Source of the DNA: an uncultured Peptoniphilus sp.
Lineage (GTDB): Bacteria > Bacillota > Clostridia > Tissierellales > Peptoniphilaceae
Reading direction: 5' to 3'
Length of the DNA stretch: 64,000 nucleotides
Assembly (NCBI RefSeq): GCF_943913915.1
Contig: NZ_CALUAA010000007.1
Coordinates: 22,567-86,566 of the forward strand
Shown: positions 8,738 to 17,853 of the stretch, in pieces
Layout: the number at the start of each line of letters is the position of its first letter
How positions within the stretch are numbered: the first letter of the stretch is position 1
Position numbers and translations under genes: made by a program
The notes under the pieces: model-generated
Database searches by the model: none
The model's input: only the letters and a program-made list of their open reading frames with translations
What the model was told of the DNA's origin: nothing

Positions 8738-10168
8738 ATGAATCTGATTCAAAAAACCGGACTGGAAACCAGGGAGTTGTTTTTAAACGGCGACATTACC
8801 TGCAGCGAACTGGTCGAGGCTTATTTAGATAAAATAAAACGTGACGATGGTGAGCTTAATGTCTTTATTACCGTAATGGAAGATATGGCCCGCGCGAAGG
8901 CGAAGGAGCTGGATGAAAAGCATGAAAACGGAGAACCTTTAGGGAAAATGGCGGGCATCGTCGTGTCGGTTAAAGACAATATCGCCGTGAAAGATGTGCG
9001 TATGACCTGTGCTTCTAAAATGCTTGACGATTTCGTATCCCCTTACGATGCCATCGTAACTCAAAAGTTAAAGCGCGAAGACGCCATCCTTATCGGCAAG
9101 GTTAATATGGATGAATTCGCCATGGGTTCTTCCACGAAGAATTCCTACTACGGTGTTACGAAAAATCCGGTGGATCCCACCCGCGTCTCCGGCGGAAGCT
9201 CCGGCGGTAGTTCTGCATCCGTTGCGGCTGAATTTTGCGCCGTAAGTCTCGGCACCGATACAGGGGGATCTGTGCGTCAGCCTGCGGCGTTTTGCGGACT
9301 GGTGGGCATGAAGCCTTCCCACGGCAGCATCTCCCGCTACGGTGTTACGTCTATGGCGAACACCTTTGACCAAGTGGGCGTCCTCGCAAAAAGTGTCGAC
9401 GATGTGGAATACGTCCTCTCTATTTTGGAAGGGTCGGACTTACATGACGCCACCTGCATCGGCAACGAGTCTCTCCACTTAGACGGAGAAAAAGATGCAA
9501 AATCCTTGGACGGCTTGAAAGTAGCCATTCCCGATGTGTTTAAAACATTCGAAGTTCAAGATGAAGTTCGGGAAGCCTTTATCCATACTGTTGAATTTAT
9601 GAAATCTAAAGGTGCGGATGTGGAATTTGTACACATCGAAAGTTTGGATCTTGCCATCGCCATTTATCATATTCTTGTAAACGGCGAAATCGCACCGAAT
9701 ATGAGCCGCTTCGACGGCATTAACTACGGCTACATCACCGACGACTACGAAAACATCGAGGAGCTCTATGTACGCACGCGGAGTGAAGGCTTCGGCATGG
9801 AAGTGAAGCGACGCATTATGATCGGCTCCTATATTATGAGCATGGATCACTCCAAGGAATACTGGGAGCAGTCTCTTGAAATGCGCCACACCATGATCGA
9901 AGAGTTTAACGCAGTCTTTGAAAATCACGATATTATCCTCTGTCCCACTTCACCGACGGTGGCCGTGCCCATTGACGACGATATGACGCCGGTGGAAATC
10001 TACATGCTGGATTTATTTACGGTACCTGTCAACTTAATCGGCACAGGCGGCATCAGTGTGCCGGCAAAGAAGAAAAACAAACTGCCGGTAGGTATCCAAA
10101 TCATTCCGAAGAAGGGAAATGATATTCAAGCGATTCAAACGGCAAAAGAACTGGAGGGGAATATCTAA
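8738..10168 (+). CDS. gatA: Asp-tRNA(Asn)/Glu-tRNA(Gln) amidotransferase subunit A
   Basis: 476-residue amidase-signature glutaminase subunit that liberates ammonia from glutamine for GatB. The Ser-cisSer-Lys triad is readable: K79 in VSVKD, S154 in the SGGSSGGSSA block (151-160) and S178 in GTDTGGSVR. These match the numbering I recall for S. aureus GatA. AAGGAGG precedes the ATG. It shares one base with gatB (TAATG), so translation is probably coupled. Confidence 0.96.
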   Translation: MNLIQKTGLETRELFLNGDITCSELVEAYLDKIKRDDGELNVFITVMEDMARAKAKELDEKHENGEPLGKMAGIVVSVKDNIAVKDVRMTCASKMLDDFVSPYDAIVTQKLKREDAILIGKVNMDEFAMGSSTKNSYYGVTKNPVDPTRVSGGSSGGSSASVAAEFCAVSLGTDTGGSVRQPAAFCGLVGMKPSHGSISRYGVTSMANTFDQVGVLAKSVDDVEYVLSILEGSDLHDATCIGNESLHLDGEKDAKSLDGLKVAIPDVFKTFEVQDEVREAFIHTVEFMKSKGADVEFVHIESLDLAIAIYHILVNGEIAPNMSRFDGINYGYITDDYENIEELYVRTRSEGFGMEVKRRIMIGSYIMSMDHSKEYWEQSLEMRHTMIEEFNAVFENHDIILCPTSPTVAVPIDDDMTPVEIYMLDLFTVPVNLIGTGGISVPAKKKNKLPVGIQIIPKKGNDIQAIQTAKELEGNI

Positions 10169-11598
10169 TGAGTTACAAGACCATTGTGGGATTGGAAATC
10201 CACGTGGAACTTTCCACGAAAACCAAGGCATTTTGTGGTTGTGAAAATGCCTACGGCAGAGAACCCAATACCTGTACCTGCCCGGTCTGCTTGGGCATGC
10301 CCGGTGCGACTCCGGTACTCAATAAAGGGGCAGTGGAAAGGGCCATTGAAATCGCGACGGCCTTCCACATGACCATCAATCATAAGAGCACTTTCTATAG
10401 AAAAAACTACTTTTATCCCGACCTTACAAAAGGTTATCAAATTACTCAAACCGAGGAAGCTGTTGCGAACCACGGCTATATTGAAATCGAAGGGGATGAC
10501 GGGGAAGCTAAAAAAATCGGCATCCACCAAATTCAAATTGAGGAAGATACGGGTAAGAGCCTTCATACCGACGAAGGTACCACTCTCATGGATTACAACC
10601 GCTGCGGCGTGCCCCTAATCGAAATCGTATCCGATCCCGATATGGCCTCCGGTAGAGAAGCCAGAATTTTCCTGGAAAAGCTTAGAAATACCTTGCGCTA
10701 TCTCGGCGTTTCCGACGTAAAGATGGAAGAAGGATCTCTCAGATGCGACGTCAATGTCAATATTAAAAATACCGAAACAGGGGAACGTAGCGCCATTAGT
10801 GAGGTTAAGAACCTAAACTCTTTCCGCGCCGTAGAAAAGGCCATCGATTATGAAGTCGATCGCCAAATCGCAATGATGGAAAAGGGCGAGAGCGAACTCC
10901 GCGCCACTCGTCGCTGGGACGATAGTGTCAATGAAACCATCGTCATGCGGACGAAGTATACGGAAAGTGACTATCGCTTCGCACCGGAAGGGGATCTCGG
11001 GCCTTTATTTATTGACGATGAATGGATTGCCGAAGTGCGCTCCAAAATGGCGGAGCTTCCCGATGCAAAAGTAAAACGCTTCATAGAAACTTACGGCCTC
11101 AAGGAATACGACGCCAAGGTTATTTGTGCTACTCAAACCGTGGCAGATTTTTACGAAGAAGTTGCGGAGCATTTCAAAGATTACGACATGCTCTCCAATT
11201 GGTTTATGACTGAATTTTTGCGCCGTATCGAAGTGACTGACGACGGCGATATGGACGTTCCCTTTGAAGCGAAAGATTTTGCCTATCTTCTCAAACAAAT
11301 TAAATCGTCGAAGATCAACAATAATGCGGGCAAAAAGGTCTTCCGCAAAATGTGTGAAGAAGGTAAGAAGCCGAAGGATATTATCGAAGAGGAAGGCCTG
11401 GTTCAAATCGGCGACGCCTCTGAAATCGAAGCTTTCGTAAAAGAGGTGTTAGAGGAAAATCCCGAGTCTGTGGAACAATACCGAAACGGTAAGGACCGTG
11501 TCGTCGGTTTCCTAGTCGGCCAAGTTATGAAGAAAAGCCGCGGAAAGGCAAATCCCCAAATGGCCAATGAATTATTGGTAAAGCATTTAAAAGGATAA
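10168..11598 (+). CDS. gatB: Asp-tRNA(Asn)/Glu-tRNA(Gln) amidotransferase subunit B
   Basis: 476-residue kinase-like subunit that phosphorylates Glu/Asp on mischarged tRNA and amidates it. The N-terminal GLEIHVEL motif, the cysteines of the zinc site (CGC.. and CTCPVCLGMPG), HHQIQIEEDTGKS-like HQIQIEEDTGKS, RSDVNVS-like RCDVNVNI and KNLNSFRAVEKAI are all present, followed by the helical and YqeY-like tail domain. asnS also occurs in this window, so the complex may act mainly as the Glu-tRNA(Gln) pathway; no glnS is seen here. Confidence 0.96.
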   Translation: MSYKTIVGLEIHVELSTKTKAFCGCENAYGREPNTCTCPVCLGMPGATPVLNKGAVERAIEIATAFHMTINHKSTFYRKNYFYPDLTKGYQITQTEEAVANHGYIEIEGDDGEAKKIGIHQIQIEEDTGKSLHTDEGTTLMDYNRCGVPLIEIVSDPDMASGREARIFLEKLRNTLRYLGVSDVKMEEGSLRCDVNVNIKNTETGERSAISEVKNLNSFRAVEKAIDYEVDRQIAMMEKGESELRATRRWDDSVNETIVMRTKYTESDYRFAPEGDLGPLFIDDEWIAEVRSKMAELPDAKVKRFIETYGLKEYDAKVICATQTVADFYEEVAEHFKDYDMLSNWFMTEFLRRIEVTDDGDMDVPFEAKDFAYLLKQIKSSKINNNAGKKVFRKMCEEGKKPKDIIEEEGLVQIGDASEIEAFVKEVLEENPESVEQYRNGKDRVVGFLVGQVMKKSRGKANPQMANELLVKHLKG

Positions 11599-11613
11599 GG
11601 GAAAGGTAGAAAA

Positions 11614-12222
11614 TTGGAATCTATTATTGTTTCGGCCATTGAATCCTACGGATATTTTGCCGTCTTTTTCTTAATTTTCGTTGAGAACATCTTTCCGCCT
11701 ATCCCCTCTGAAGTTATTCTGCTTTTAGGAGGATTTTTCGTAGGGCGGGGAAATCTTAATTTTCTTCCTACGGCGCTTTCTGCGACGGTGGGTTCTCTCT
11801 TAGGCGCCTATATTCTCTACGGTATCGGCCGTCTCGTCCCTACCGAGAAGATTTACGATTCAGCGGAACGGGGTTGGATGAAAAATTTGGGATTTAAGCG
11901 CAAAGAGATCTTGACCGTTGTCCATCAATTCGAAGATAAGGGAAAGATCTTCGTACTGATCGGCCGTTGCGTACCCATTATTCGAAGCCTGATTTCCATT
12001 CCTGCGGGAATGGTTGAGATGCCCTTGCCCCTTTTCTCCGTCCTGACCGCCTTGGGCTCCCTGGTGTGGAACCTGATCTTAACCTTTTTAGGGTATAAGA
12101 CGGGGGAAAACTGGCATATTATTTTAACCTATCTGGGTTATTATAAATATGTCATTGCGGCGCTCCTCGTCGCACTAGGCATCGCTTATCTGATATGGCA
12201 CTTTAAACAAAAGGAAGAATAA
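11614..12222 (+). CDS. DedA family membrane protein
   Basis: 202 residues with four to five hydrophobic segments. Shows the DedA signature ENIFPPIPSEVILLLGG at about 25-41 and the GR..P..RSLISIPAGM block at about 124-139. DedA proteins include recently described undecaprenyl-phosphate recycling flippases and other lipid transporters; which substrate applies here cannot be told. The start is TTG, with a weak GGGAAAGG site upstream; no better in-frame start exists. It is 15 nt after gatB and 1 nt before the SfsA-GNAT gene, so likely in one operon. Confidence 0.85.
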   Translation: MESIIVSAIESYGYFAVFFLIFVENIFPPIPSEVILLLGGFFVGRGNLNFLPTALSATVGSLLGAYILYGIGRLVPTEKIYDSAERGWMKNLGFKRKEILTVVHQFEDKGKIFVLIGRCVPIIRSLISIPAGMVEMPLPLFSVLTALGSLVWNLILTFLGYKTGENWHIILTYLGYYKYVIAALLVALGIAYLIWHFKQKEE

Positions 12223-12223
12223 A

Positions 12224-13426
12224 ATGTACTATGGCAGAATAGAAGAAGCGGTTTTTCTTAACAGGGAAAATCGCTTTATTGCGTATATAGATAAAAACGG
12301 GGAAAAGATTCCCGTCCACGTGCCCAATACGGGACGGTGTCTGGAACTCTTCGTACCGGGAAGAACTGTCCTTATTAACGGCGCAGAGCCCGGTTCTAAG
12401 CGAAAGACCGCCTACTCTCTTGTTTCAGTGGATAAAGAGGGTATGTGGGTTAACATCGACTCCCAGGCGCCCAATCATTTAGTGGCGGAGTACCTGGCTA
12501 CTTCGCCTACGCTCAAAGGTTTCGGGAAAATTCACAGCTTTAAGCGGGAAGTTACCCACGGCGACAGTCGCTTCGATTTCTACGTCGAAGGAAGTGAGGG
12601 GCGCGGTTTTATTGAAGTAAAGGGCGTCACTTTGGAAGAAAACGGCTATGCCCGCTTTCCCGATGCACCGACGATAAGAGGTGCAAAGCATCTTCGCGAG
12701 CTCGGCGAGCTTGCAGCAGCGGGTGAAAAGGCAGGTGTATTTTTTGTCGTGCAGATGAAAGGGCCTGTGCTCTTCAGCCCGAATGACAAAACTGATCCGA
12801 ATTTCGGCGAGGAGCTCATAAATGCTTATATCAAAGGCATGGAGATTTATGTAATGGATACTCTAATCGCCGGGGATCAGATGACCATAGACAGAGAAGT
12901 CTCTTTCGATATTAATGAACCTCTCGAAATGGTGGTTGCAGATAAAGAAGATTTTAAAACTGTTCTCTCACTGGTGCACGATGGACGTGAGAAACTAAAG
13001 CGAGAAGGTGTAAATCAATGGCAGGGGAAGGACCCGACGGAAGAGACCATATTGGAAGATATTTTAAAAGGTCATACTTTTATCTTTAATGACCATGGTA
13101 ATATCGTCGGCACGGCCGTTTTAGCCGAGGGAAAGGACTCGACCTACGCCGTCATCGACGGTGCATGGCGCACTGACGGAGAGTATCTTACGATTCACCG
13201 TTCCGTCGTCTCTGATGAATACGTAGGCAAAGGAATGGGGCGCCGTATGATGAATCGCATTAAACTATATGCAGCCTCTCGAAATGTTGACTCGATTCGG
13301 GTGGATACTCACGAGGATAATAAGGCTATGAGACGATTGATCGAAGGTTCAGGCTTTTCTTATTGCGGCATCATTACTGTGGCCGACGGAACGAAGCGCG
13401 TGGCCTATGAATGGAGTTTAAAATGA
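12224..13426 (+). CDS. sfsA: SfsA nuclease fused to a GNAT acetyltransferase
   Basis: 400 residues with two complete domains in one uninterrupted frame. Residues 1 to about 228 are SfsA, an OB fold plus a PD-(D/E)xK-type nuclease core: SRFDF with D118, FIEVKG with E131 and K133, then ARFPDAPTIRGAKHLREL (143-160). From about 234 to 400 is a GNAT acyltransferase: VSDEYVGKGMGRRM (acyl-CoA loop GKGMGR at 335-340) and DTHEDNKAMRRLIEGSGF (361-378). Stand-alone SfsA is about 230 residues, so the fusion is unusual. SfsA was named for sugar-fermentation stimulation in E. coli and its physiological role is unclear. The substrate of the GNAT part is unknown. The stop overlaps the cbiA ATG. Confidence 0.88.
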   Translation: MYYGRIEEAVFLNRENRFIAYIDKNGEKIPVHVPNTGRCLELFVPGRTVLINGAEPGSKRKTAYSLVSVDKEGMWVNIDSQAPNHLVAEYLATSPTLKGFGKIHSFKREVTHGDSRFDFYVEGSEGRGFIEVKGVTLEENGYARFPDAPTIRGAKHLRELGELAAAGEKAGVFFVVQMKGPVLFSPNDKTDPNFGEELINAYIKGMEIYVMDTLIAGDQMTIDREVSFDINEPLEMVVADKEDFKTVLSLVHDGREKLKREGVNQWQGKDPTEETILEDILKGHTFIFNDHGNIVGTAVLAEGKDSTYAVIDGAWRTDGEYLTIHRSVVSDEYVGKGMGRRMMNRIKLYAASRNVDSIRVDTHEDNKAMRRLIEGSGFSYCGIITVADGTKRVAYEWSLK

Positions 13427-14754
13427 AGCGGCTTATGATCTCCGCTCCAAGCTCCGGCGCCGGTAAGACAACCCTTACCATGGGCTTTATTCGCGTATTG
13501 ATGCGCCGAGGGTTGAGTGTGTCCACTGCAAAGATCGGCCCGGACTATATCGATCCCATGTATCACCGCGCTCTCGGCGGCGACGGTTATAATCTGGATT
13601 CTTTTTTAATGGAAGAGGATTATATCCGCGCGCTTTTATATAAAATGGAAAAGAAGGACATCGTGTTAATGGAAGGGGCCATGGGCTATTACGACGGCAT
13701 CTTCACCACGACGGAAGGGTCCTGCTCGGAAATGAGCGTCTTGACCGATACGCCTACTATATTTGTGACCACCGGAAAGGGGAAGGGTGCTAGTCTCGGG
13801 GCGGAGATTAAGGGATTTTTAGATTTCGCTCCCAATCGCATTGCCGGCGTGATATTAAATGAAACGAAGCCTATGCTCCTGTCCTATTACGAAAAGATCA
13901 TTGAAGATTCTACCGGGCTCCCGCTGCTCGGGTGCATTCCCTCAACGGACATCCAGCTTTCATCTCGTCACTTAGGCCTTCTTCGGCCGCAGGAGGTAGA
14001 GAACTTGAAAGATTACGCCGATTATATGGCGGATTTGATTGAAAAGTATGTGGATGTGGAGAAGGTGCTCAATCTTGCCGAGGTAGAGCCGACAGAAGTT
14101 GTGAGCCGAGAAAAAATACATATAGGCAAAGTAAAAGTTGGTATTGCAAAAGATGAGGCTTATCAATTTTACTACAGAGATGTTTTAGAAGATTTCGGGG
14201 AAGTCGGAGTGGAATGGATTCCCTTTTCGCCTCTTCGCGATCCCTTGCCGAAGGGCATTTCCGGACTTTATTTAGGCGGCGGCTATCCCGAGCTCTACAA
14301 AGATGAGATTTCCAACAATGGCGCTCTTAAAGAAGAATTACGAGATTATTTAAATAACGGCCATTTGCTGATCGCCGAATGCGGCGGTTATATAAGTCTT
14401 TTAGAATCCATTGACGGCACAAGGACTTGGGATCTTTTGCCGGGTAAAGCCACGATGACGGATTCTTTAAAAAACTTCGGTTACCACTTTATGGAATCGA
14501 AAACTGACGGCCTATTAATGAAAGCGGGCGAGTCAGTGCCCGTTCATGAATTTCACTACGGACAGACCACGGTAATCGGGGAAGATTTTACGATGAGAAA
14601 GGCCGGACGCAATAGGGAGCGCAAGGCCGGTTTTCATGGGGAAAATCTTTATGCAGGCTTTCCCCATCTTCATTTAAGCGGCAATAATAATTTACGACGG
14701 CGGATTTTAATGAAATTGAAGGAGGCGAAACCGTGGCAGGGATTATCTTATTAG
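13423..14754 (+). CDS. cbiA: Cobyrinate a,c-diamide synthase
   Basis: 443 residues. Amidates the a and c side chains of cobyrinate with glutamine and ATP in corrinoid synthesis. The N-terminal dethiobiotin-synthetase-like ATPase domain starts SAPSSGAGKTTLTMG, with KIGPDYIDPMYH and LDSFLM behind it. The C-terminal class I glutamine amidotransferase has the nucleophile Cys320 in LIAECGGYISL and the preceding GLYLGGGYPELY oxyanion segment. The frame extends four codons upstream, but ATG at 13423 has GGAG 7 nt before it and overlaps the preceding stop. It overlaps cbiP by 22 nt. Confidence 0.92.
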   Translation: MKRLMISAPSSGAGKTTLTMGFIRVLMRRGLSVSTAKIGPDYIDPMYHRALGGDGYNLDSFLMEEDYIRALLYKMEKKDIVLMEGAMGYYDGIFTTTEGSCSEMSVLTDTPTIFVTTGKGKGASLGAEIKGFLDFAPNRIAGVILNETKPMLLSYYEKIIEDSTGLPLLGCIPSTDIQLSSRHLGLLRPQEVENLKDYADYMADLIEKYVDVEKVLNLAEVEPTEVVSREKIHIGKVKVGIAKDEAYQFYYRDVLEDFGEVGVEWIPFSPLRDPLPKGISGLYLGGGYPELYKDEISNNGALKEELRDYLNNGHLLIAECGGYISLLESIDGTRTWDLLPGKATMTDSLKNFGYHFMESKTDGLLMKAGESVPVHEFHYGQTTVIGEDFTMRKAGRNRERKAGFHGENLYAGFPHLHLSGNNNLRRRILMKLKEAKPWQGLSY

Positions 14755-16211
14755 GTACCGCATCCAATGCGGGGAAGAGCGCCATGGTGGCGGCGCTCCT
14801 TCGAATTTACAAGCGTCGAGGTTTTAAGGTATGTCCCTTTAAGGCGCAGAACATGGCACTCAACAGTGGCGTTACGAAAAACGGAGAGGAAATCGGCAGA
14901 GCACAGATTATGCAGGCGGAAGCTGCTGGAATCGAAGCTGATCACCGAATGAATCCCATTCTATTGAAACCGACGGGAAAGGGCATAAGCCAGGTCATTG
15001 TGAACGGTAGGGTTTTGAAGAATATGAGCACGAAAGAATACTACGCATCGAAGTCCGAGCTTTTTAAAGAGGCCGTGGCCGCCTATGAGTCCCTTGAAAA
15101 GGAGTACGAGATTATTATCGCCGAAGGGGCGGGGAGTGCTTCTGAAATCAATTTAAAAGCGGTGGATATGGTGAATATGGGCTTTGCCAAAGCGGTAAAC
15201 ATTCCGGCACTTCTTGTGGCGGATATCGACCGCGGGGGAATGTTCGGTGCCGTCGTGGGGACGCACATTTTGTTCGATGACGAGGAGAGAAAACTCTTTA
15301 AGGGAACCGTCGTCAATAAATTTCGGGGCGATGTGTCCATTTTAGAACCGGGACTTGAATTACTTGAAGAGTACACGGAAAAGCCCGTGCTCGGAGTCGT
15401 CCCCTTTATAGACGTTGCGTTGGATGCGGAGGATTCGTTGGCTACGCCTTTTCAGGGAAGACAAGACGGCGCCATCGACATTGCCGTCATAAAATTTCCT
15501 CACGTTTCCAATATTACGGATGTGGCACCTTTTTCTCTATACGACGATGTGTCTCTTCGCTATGTAGAGAGAGTAGAGGATTTCGGTAATCCGGATCTTT
15601 TAATTTTACCGGGCACAAAAAACACCATGGCGGATTTAAAGTGGCTAAAAGAAACCGGACTTTACGCCCGGGTGCTGCGTCATGCAAACAATCAGAAGCC
15701 GCTGTTTGCTATTTGCGGAGGTTTTCAAATGCTCGGATCTCGCGTAAAAGACCCTATGGGAATCGAGGAGGGCGGTGAAATCGACGGCCTTCATCTTATG
15801 GACGTCTTGACGGAGATCACATCTATAAAAGAGCAGAGGCAAGTTGAAACGACCATTACTTACGGAGGCGATCTCCTTTGTAATGCAAAAGGATTGAAGG
15901 TAAAAGGTTACGAGCTTCATATGGGCCGCACGACCCTTTCGGGAAAGGAGAAGGCCTTAACCGAGTGCGGCGGTGTAGTAATCGAGGACCATATCTTCGG
16001 CACCTATCTTCACGGTTTTTTTGATGCGCCGGGTATTGCTGACAGCGTGGTGAACCGATTGCGGGAATCGAAACGACTGGAAAAGCGTGAAGGGATCGAT
16101 TATTTTAAATTTAAAGACATGCAGTACGAGAAATTGGCCGATGCCGTGGAGTCAGCCATCGATATGGAAATGCTGGATAGTATCTTGGGCATTAAAAAAG
16201 AGCGGATCTGA
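14733..16211 (+). CDS. cbiP: Cobyric acid synthase
   Basis: 492 residues (CobQ/CbiP). Adds four amides (b, d, e, g) to adenosylcobyrinate diamide. N-terminal domain: LLGTASNAGKSAMVAALLRIY, then PFKAQNMALNSGV and IGRAQIMQAEAAGI, all typical of CobQ. C-terminal GATase: nucleophile Cys328 in FAICGGFQMLG, and YELHMGRT and GTYLHGFFD carrying the His of the triad. The start is GTG with GGAGG 7 nt upstream, inside the end of cbiA. Only these two amidation genes of the cobalamin pathway are here; the rest must lie elsewhere. Confidence 0.94.
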   Translation: MAGIILLGTASNAGKSAMVAALLRIYKRRGFKVCPFKAQNMALNSGVTKNGEEIGRAQIMQAEAAGIEADHRMNPILLKPTGKGISQVIVNGRVLKNMSTKEYYASKSELFKEAVAAYESLEKEYEIIIAEGAGSASEINLKAVDMVNMGFAKAVNIPALLVADIDRGGMFGAVVGTHILFDDEERKLFKGTVVNKFRGDVSILEPGLELLEEYTEKPVLGVVPFIDVALDAEDSLATPFQGRQDGAIDIAVIKFPHVSNITDVAPFSLYDDVSLRYVERVEDFGNPDLLILPGTKNTMADLKWLKETGLYARVLRHANNQKPLFAICGGFQMLGSRVKDPMGIEEGGEIDGLHLMDVLTEITSIKEQRQVETTITYGGDLLCNAKGLKVKGYELHMGRTTLSGKEKALTECGGVVIEDHIFGTYLHGFFDAPGIADSVVNRLRESKRLEKREGIDYFKFKDMQYEKLADAVESAIDMEMLDSILGIKKERI

Positions 16212-16226
16212 AGAGATTCGCTCTTT
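16197..16226. terminator. Bidirectional intrinsic terminator between cbiP and mgtE
   Basis: Stem of about 13 bp (AAAGAGCGGATCT / AGATTCGCTCTTT, one G-T pair) with loop GAAG. A-tract on one side and T-tract on the other, so it can serve both convergent genes. Confidence 0.85.
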
Positions 16227-16229
16227 TTA

Positions 16230-17588
16230 TTACAGTAATTTGGGGAGAATCGTCGTGGCGAGTCCCAGAAAAATGAAGAAGCCACAAATATCTGTCGCCG
16301 TTGTCAAAAAGATGGGGGAGGATATGGCGGGATCGATTTTCATTTTGTCGAAGACTAAGGGAAGTAAGAAGCCTACGACGCCTGCGATCATCATATTTAA
16401 AATCATAGCGGCAAAGATAATAAGACCTAAATAGAAATTATGATATTTGAGATAAAGAACAGCACCTGCAAAAAGGCCGATAACGGCGCCGTCGAAAAAG
16501 CCCAGGGCAATCTCTTTTACTATAAGAGATAAGTCTTCTTCCAAACTTATCTCATCTCGAGCGAGACTCGTGAGCACAATGGAAAGGGCTTGATTGCCGG
16601 CATTGCCTCCCATACCCGTTACGATGGGCATGGCGGCGGCGAGGGCCACGACCTGGCTTATGGTCGATTCAAACATACTGACAACAGCCGAAGCCATAAA
16701 GGCTGTGAACAGATTGATTACGAGCCAGGGAAGGCGGCTTTTAATCGAATGAAAAAAGCTGGAGTCGTACTCTTCGTCTTTTGAAACACCACCCATGGCG
16801 AGAATATCTTCGTTATGTTCTTCTTCCATAACATCGATAATATCGTCACTTGTGATAACGCCTAAGATGGCCATGTTTTTATTGACGACCGGGAGGTATT
16901 TCAAATCGTATTTATAGATAAGATTGGCCGCTTCCTCCTGATCCTGATTCCCGTAAACGAAGAAGGGGTGGTTTTCAACGAGATCGGCTAAGGGCTTAAA
17001 GCCCGGGGCAACAAGTATTTCTCGCAAGTTCACGATCCCTTGAATCCGATGTCGATCGTCTGTAATAAAGATGGATTCAATAATTTCTGTAGTCGGCGCG
17101 ATTTCTTTTATTTTTAAGAGGGCTTCTCTTACAGTTAAACTTTGGCGCAAAGATAAAAATTCCGTCGTCATAATACGGGCGGCGCTATCCTCTTCGTAGG
17201 AGAGGATCATTTTTAAAATGTCGGATTCACTCGCCTTCATATAGTTTAAAAGTTCTTTGCGACGCTTTGTTGGCATGAGCCCTAATAGATCGGCAACATC
17301 TGCGTTGCTCATATAACTGAAGATTTCGATCAGCTCTCTTACAGAATAAAAAGGCGTCATGTCAGTTTGCAGTTCCGGCGAAGCATTTTCGATCAGATCG
17401 GCCACTTGCTCGGCATTCAACATAAACAAAAAGTACTGAAGATCGGTCCGTTCCAGATCATCTAATACTTCATCTATATCTACGGAGTGGTACCCCTCAA
17501 AAATTGCCACAGCGCCTTCAACATCCCCATTGCGGATAACATTCTCTATCTCTTCTTGTAAACTGTCGTAATTGAAATCATAATCCAA
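16230..17588 (-). CDS. mgtE: MgtE family magnesium transporter
   Basis: 452 residues. Homodimeric Mg2+ channel of the inner membrane, gated by cytosolic Mg2+. Order: superhelical N domain (to about 130, with ELIEIFSYMSNADVADLLGLMP), a CBS pair (about 135-255, IMTTEFLSLR, GVITSDDIIDVMEEEHNEDI), the plug helix, and five transmembrane helices with the pore block PIVTGMGGNAGNQALSIVLTSLA. Candidate starts are GTG 17597, ATG 17594 and TTG 17588. The AGGAGG at 17597-17602 on the minus strand overlaps the first, is only 2 nt from the second and is 8 nt from TTG, so I take the TTG. No room for an M-box riboswitch is seen in the short leader. Confidence 0.93.
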   Translation of the reverse strand: MDYDFNYDSLQEEIENVIRNGDVEGAVAIFEGYHSVDIDEVLDDLERTDLQYFLFMLNAEQVADLIENASPELQTDMTPFYSVRELIEIFSYMSNADVADLLGLMPTKRRKELLNYMKASESDILKMILSYEEDSAARIMTTEFLSLRQSLTVREALLKIKEIAPTTEIIESIFITDDRHRIQGIVNLREILVAPGFKPLADLVENHPFFVYGNQDQEEAANLIYKYDLKYLPVVNKNMAILGVITSDDIIDVMEEEHNEDILAMGGVSKDEEYDSSFFHSIKSRLPWLVINLFTAFMASAVVSMFESTISQVVALAAAMPIVTGMGGNAGNQALSIVLTSLARDEISLEEDLSLIVKEIALGFFDGAVIGLFAGAVLYLKYHNFYLGLIIFAAMILNMMIAGVVGFLLPLVFDKMKIDPAISSPIFLTTATDICGFFIFLGLATTILPKLL

Positions 17589-17619
17589 TGTCATCACCTC
17601 CTGCTTAAATTATAAGTTC

Positions 17620-17625
17620 ATTATA
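17620..17625 (-). promoter_or_regulatory. Extended -10 promoter of mgtE
   Basis: Minus strand TGATATAAT, about 32 nt before the TTG start; no clear -35 at 17 nt. Confidence 0.4.
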
Positions 17626-17689
17626 TCATTGTGATGTGGAATCGAGGCAAGTATCAGCAGGTTAAAAACATCACATAAAGTCACAAAGA

Positions 17690-17740
17690 TGTAACAAATG
17701 AGTAACACAAATGACCCATGAAATTGTTACATTTTGTAAC
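17690..17740 (+). promoter_or_regulatory. Candidate regulator site (WalR-like) at the NlpC/P60 promoter
   Basis: TGTAAC-N5-AGTAAC at 17690-17706 and TGTTAC-N4-TGTAAC at 17725-17740; the second is also an inverted repeat GTTAC-N5-GTAAC that overlaps the -35. The established WalR consensus is TGTWAH-N5-TGTWAH, and NlpC/P60 endopeptidases are classic WalR targets. The assignment is inferred. Confidence 0.35.
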
Positions 17741-17755
17741 CGACCATGTTATAAT
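17727..17755 (+). promoter_or_regulatory. Promoter of the NlpC/P60 gene
   Basis: TTACAT (17727-17732), 17 nt spacer, TATAAT (17750-17755) with a TGT extension. The leader to the ATG is about 90 nt. Confidence 0.65.
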
Positions 17756-17853
17756 TTTCAAAGATCATTAAGAAATATCTAAATTCCCGAGAGAATTCAT
17801 GCCGTTTGTTTTTAAACGAAACAGATGATTTACATAAGGAGTGTAGCTTTTAA

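Noticed and set aside
17589..17853. Possible Mg2+ (M-box) riboswitch for mgtE
   Set aside because: The leftward leader between its -10 and start is only about 30 nt, too short, and no M-box elements are visible.
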